In this document: one piece after another, positions 12,496 through 15,202 of the stretch
Layout of the letters: every line of letters begins with the position of its first letter
Numbering within the stretch: the first letter of the stretch is position 1
From: an uncultured Prevotellaceae bacterium
GTDB taxonomy: Bacteria > Bacteroidota > Bacteroidia > Bacteroidales > Bacteroidaceae
Assembly (NCBI GenBank): GCA_946539635.1
Contig: CAMNHS010000021.1
Span: 1-15,202, forward strand
Length of the DNA: 15,202 bases
Direction: 5' to 3'
Notes under the pieces: model-generated
The model's database searches: none
Told to the model about the DNA's origin: nothing
The model's input: only the letters and a program-made list of their open reading frames with translations
Translations under genes and position numbers: made by a program

Positions 12496-15202
12496 ATGGA
12501 AAAAGATGTCATACAGATAAAAGGTGCGAGAGTTAATAATCTCAAGAATTTATCTGTAGATATTCCACGTAATAAGTTTGTTGTCATCTCAGGTGTTAGT
12601 GGTTCAGGCAAGTCGTCCCTTGCTTTTGATACTTTATATGCCGAAGGACAAAGACGTTATGTAGAAAGTCTTTCTGCTTATGCACGTCAATTCTTGGGGC
12701 GTATGAGCAAACCAGAATGTGATTATATAAAAGGTTTGCCACCAGCGATAGCTATTGAACAGAAGGTTATTGCCCGCAATCCTCGTTCTACTGTAGGCAC
12801 TTCTACTGAGATATATGAATTTCTGCGTCTGCTATTTGCCCGTATAGGAAAGATATACTCTCCCGTTTCTGGTAATGAGGTGAAGAAACATACTACCGAT
12901 GATGTTGTAGCAGCAATGTTATCACATGCTGAAGGTGAGAAGTATATGCTCCTCTCTCCACTTAAGGTAACAGAAGGACGTACTGTAGAGGAACAGTTAG
13001 AGGCAGAGCGCATGCAGGGCTTTGAGCGTACTCTGGAAGTGGATGGAAAGATATACCTCGTTGTTGACAGGTTAAAAGTCAGCGACAAGAAAGAAACAAT
13101 CTCTCGTCTTACTGATTCTACAGAAACAGCCTTCTATGAGGGACAAGGCGAATGTGCCCTGTATTTTCCAGATAGCAATACGATTGAAGAGTTCAGCACC
13201 CGTTTGGAGTGTGATGGTATCACTTTTGAGGAACTTTCGGATAATCTCTTCTCCTTTAATTCTCCAGTCGGTGTCTGTCCTACCTGTGAAGGTTTTGGTA
13301 AGATAATGGGCATTGACGAGTCACTGGTTATTCCAGACCCGACACTTAGTGTCTATGATGGCTGTGTGCAATGCTGGAAAGGCGAGAAGATGGGGGAGTG
13401 GAAAAGATATTTCATCCGTAGGGCAGAGATAGATAATTTCCCAATATTCACTCCTTATAAAGACCTTTCCGAAGAACATAAAGGTTGGTTGTGGCACGGA
13501 CTGCCTTGTGATGCCGATGCTGACAAATATGAAGTTGCAAGCATCGACAATTTCTTCCGCATGGTGCGTGAGAATCAGTATAAGATACAATATCGTGTGA
13601 TGCTCAGCCGCTATAGAGGCAAGACAATATGTCCTGATTGCAATGGAACAAGATTGCGTAAAGAGGCTGGTTATGTAAAGATTGCCGGCAAGAATATTCA
13701 GGAGTTGGTAGATATGCCTATCATTGATTTATACGAATGGCTTACTTCCCTGAAACTATCTGAGCACGACAGTCAGGTGGCAGAACGCTTGCTAAAAGAA
13801 ATAAACAGCCGCATACAATTCCTTCTCGATGTGGGTCTTGGCTACCTAACCCTTAACAGACCATCTAATACGCTCTCTGGTGGCGAAAGTCAGAGGATAA
13901 ACCTTACAACCTCTTTAGGTTCTGCTTTGGTGGGTAGTCTTTATATACTCGACGAACCCAGTATTGGCATGCATTCACGTGATACAGAAAGGCTTATCAA
14001 TGTCTTGCGAAAGCTACAACAGATAGGTAATACTGTTGTTGTGGTAGAACATGATGAGGAGATACTTCGTGCTGCAGACTATATCATAGACATTGGTCCT
14101 GATGCGGGAACATTTGGTGGTCAGGTAGTATTCGAAGGTACACCAGAAAAGATAAAGTCTTTGGCAAAGTCAAAAACCTCTGTTACTTCTCATACCATTA
14201 ATTATCTTGCAGGAAATGATACTATTCCGGTTCCAACCTCACGCAGACCTTGGAATAAGGTTATCAGTGTAAAGGGAGCAACTCTCAATAACCTCAATAA
14301 TGTAGATGTTGATTTTCCTCTTAATGTGATGACTGTCGTTACTGGTGTCAGTGGTTCTGGTAAGTCCAGCCTTGTGCGTGGTGTGCTGTTTCCTATGGTG
14401 AGCCGTAATCCGAAAGACTACGGTGTGGAGTATGTCGAAATGGTTGATCAGAATCCTATTGGCAAGAGCACCCGTTCCAATCCCGCTACATATATCAAGG
14501 CTTACGATGCCATTCGTCAGCTCTATGCTTCACAGCCTCTTGCAAAGCAGTTGGGTATTACCCCTGTGCATTTCTCTTTCAATGCCGAGGGAGGACGCTG
14601 TGAAGAGTGTAAGGGTGCAGGTGTTGTTACTGTTGAGATGCAGTTTATGGCAGACCTGCAACTTACCTGTGATGCTTGTCATGGAAAGCGTTTCCAGCAT
14701 AATGTACTTGAGGTAAGGTATAAGGAGAAGAATATCTCCGATGTCCTTGATATGACTGTCGATGAAGCCCTTGACTTCTTCGATGGTGAGAAAGCTATCA
14801 CTGACAAGTTGAAACCCCTCTCAGATGTTGGTTTGGGATATATACAACTGGGACAGTCATCATCCACATTGTCAGGTGGTGAGAATCAGCGTGTTAAGTT
14901 GGCTTATTATATAGGTATGGAGAATCAGGCTCCTACGATGTTTATTTTCGATGAGCCTACAACAGGTCTCCATTTCCATGATATTAAGAAACTGCTTCAT
15001 GCCTTTGACGAATTGTTGAAGCGTGGGCATACAATAGTAGTTATAGAGCATAATATGGACGTCATCAAATGTGCTGACCATATTATCGACTTAGGTCCGG
15101 AAGGTGGTGACAGAGGCGGAAAAATTATCGCCTCTGGAGTTCCAGAAGCGATAATCAATATTAGTGAAAGTATCACCGGCAAGTATCTAAAGCCTTACCT
15201 TT
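12496..15202 (+). CDS. uvrA: UvrA-family excinuclease ATPase subunit (3' end just outside window)
   Basis: UvrA is the DNA-damage sensor of nucleotide excision repair: a dimeric ABC ATPase that loads UvrB. The open frame runs 902 codons from ATG to the window edge with no stop. It ends in GKYLKPYL, close to the usual UvrA C-terminus, so only a few codons are missing. Seen are Walker [10 protein letters not shown] (33-41), signature LSGGESQR (460-467), Walker B LYILDEP (482-488), second Walker [10 protein letters not shown] (617-625), second signature LSGGENQR (792-799) and second Walker B FIFDEP (816-821). Zinc pairs are C379/C382 and C702/C705 with C725/C728. C261/C264 is present, but its usual partner CPxC is reduced to a lone C239. 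This suggests the second, shorter UvrA type known in Bacteroidota. It follows tRNA-Asp by about 60 bases. Confidence 0.95.
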   Translation, partial: MEKDVIQIKGARVNNLKNLSVDIPRNKFVVISGVSGSGKSSLAFDTLYAEGQRRYVESLSAYARQFLGRMSKPECDYIKGLPPAIAIEQKVIARNPRSTVGTSTEIYEFLRLLFARIGKIYSPVSGNEVKKHTTDDVVAAMLSHAEGEKYMLLSPLKVTEGRTVEEQLEAERMQGFERTLEVDGKIYLVVDRLKVSDKKETISRLTDSTETAFYEGQGECALYFPDSNTIEEFSTRLECDGITFEELSDNLFSFNSPVGVCPTCEGFGKIMGIDESLVIPDPTLSVYDGCVQCWKGEKMGEWKRYFIRRAEIDNFPIFTPYKDLSEEHKGWLWHGLPCDADADKYEVASIDNFFRMVRENQYKIQYRVMLSRYRGKTICPDCNGTRLRKEAGYVKIAGKNIQELVDMPIIDLYEWLTSLKLSEHDSQVAERLLKEINSRIQFLLDVGLGYLTLNRPSNTLSGGESQRINLTTSLGSALVGSLYILDEPSIGMHSRDTERLINVLRKLQQIGNTVVVVEHDEEILRAADYIIDIGPDAGTFGGQVVFEGTPEKIKSLAKSKTSVTSHTINYLAGNDTIPVPTSRRPWNKVISVKGATLNNLNNVDVDFPLNVMTVVTGVSGSGKSSLVRGVLFPMVSRNPKDYGVEYVEMVDQNPIGKSTRSNPATYIKAYDAIRQLYASQPLAKQLGITPVHFSFNAEGGRCEECKGAGVVTVEMQFMADLQLTCDACHGKRFQHNVLEVRYKEKNISDVLDMTVDEALDFFDGEKAITDKLKPLSDVGLGYIQLGQSSSTLSGGENQRVKLAYYIGMENQAPTMFIFDEPTTGLHFHDIKKLLHAFDELLKRGHTIVVIEHNMDVIKCADHIIDLGPEGGDRGGKIIASGVPEAIINISESITGKYLKPYL

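Noticed and set aside
12369..13590. Minus-strand frames opposite tRNA-Asp and uvrA
   Set aside because: They are shadows of the tRNA and of the continuous UvrA reading frame.

Overview
The window looks like ordinary core chromosome from a Bacteroidota member, most likely a Prevotella-type or related Bacteroidales species. Four things point there. Several genes are preceded by the phylum's TTTG / TAnnTTTG promoter pair instead of a sigma-70 -35/-10. Shine-Dalgarno sequences are nearly absent, and A/T-rich stretches precede the start codons. The lipoprotein signal and the forms of HU, RNase E/G and UvrA are of the Bacteroidota kind. Intergenic DNA is AT-rich. No transposase, integrase, phage gene or CRISPR array was seen.

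Layout. The left quarter is on the minus strand. It holds the first 27 codons of hisD (GTG start), hisG with a near-consensus promoter, a YbjQ-family small protein with its own terminator, a 390-base non-coding gap containing a two-tier GC-rich stem-loop, and a secreted GH51 alpha-L-arabinofuranosidase. A divergent promoter region at about 3900-4118 then switches to the plus strand. Next come six tightly packed genes: lemA, an M48 membrane protease, a DEDDy 3'-5' exonuclease, an RlmI-like rRNA methyltransferase, tilS and a beta-helix lipoprotein. The gaps are 32, 0 and 43 bases, followed by two 4-base ATGA overlaps. A second plus-strand cluster has an HU/IHF-like protein, a 29-residue very basic protein and an RNase E/G. 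It is followed by tRNA-Asp(GTC) with an excellent promoter, and then a uvrA-family gene cut by the window end only a few codons before its expected stop.

How the genes fit together. hisG-hisD is the head of a histidine biosynthesis operon. The six-gene run pairs membrane quality-control functions (LemA, M48 protease) with RNA maturation functions (exonuclease, rRNA methyltransferase, tRNA-Ile lysidine synthetase). The HU / basic peptide / RNase G cluster combines nucleoid or ribosome-associated functions with RNA processing.

No obviously new system was found. The points most worth a second look are the 29-residue basic protein, the stem-loop at 1691-1742, two families of short intergenic repeats placed next to gene starts, the UvrA with a reduced first zinc site, and the HU protein lacking the usual intercalating proline.
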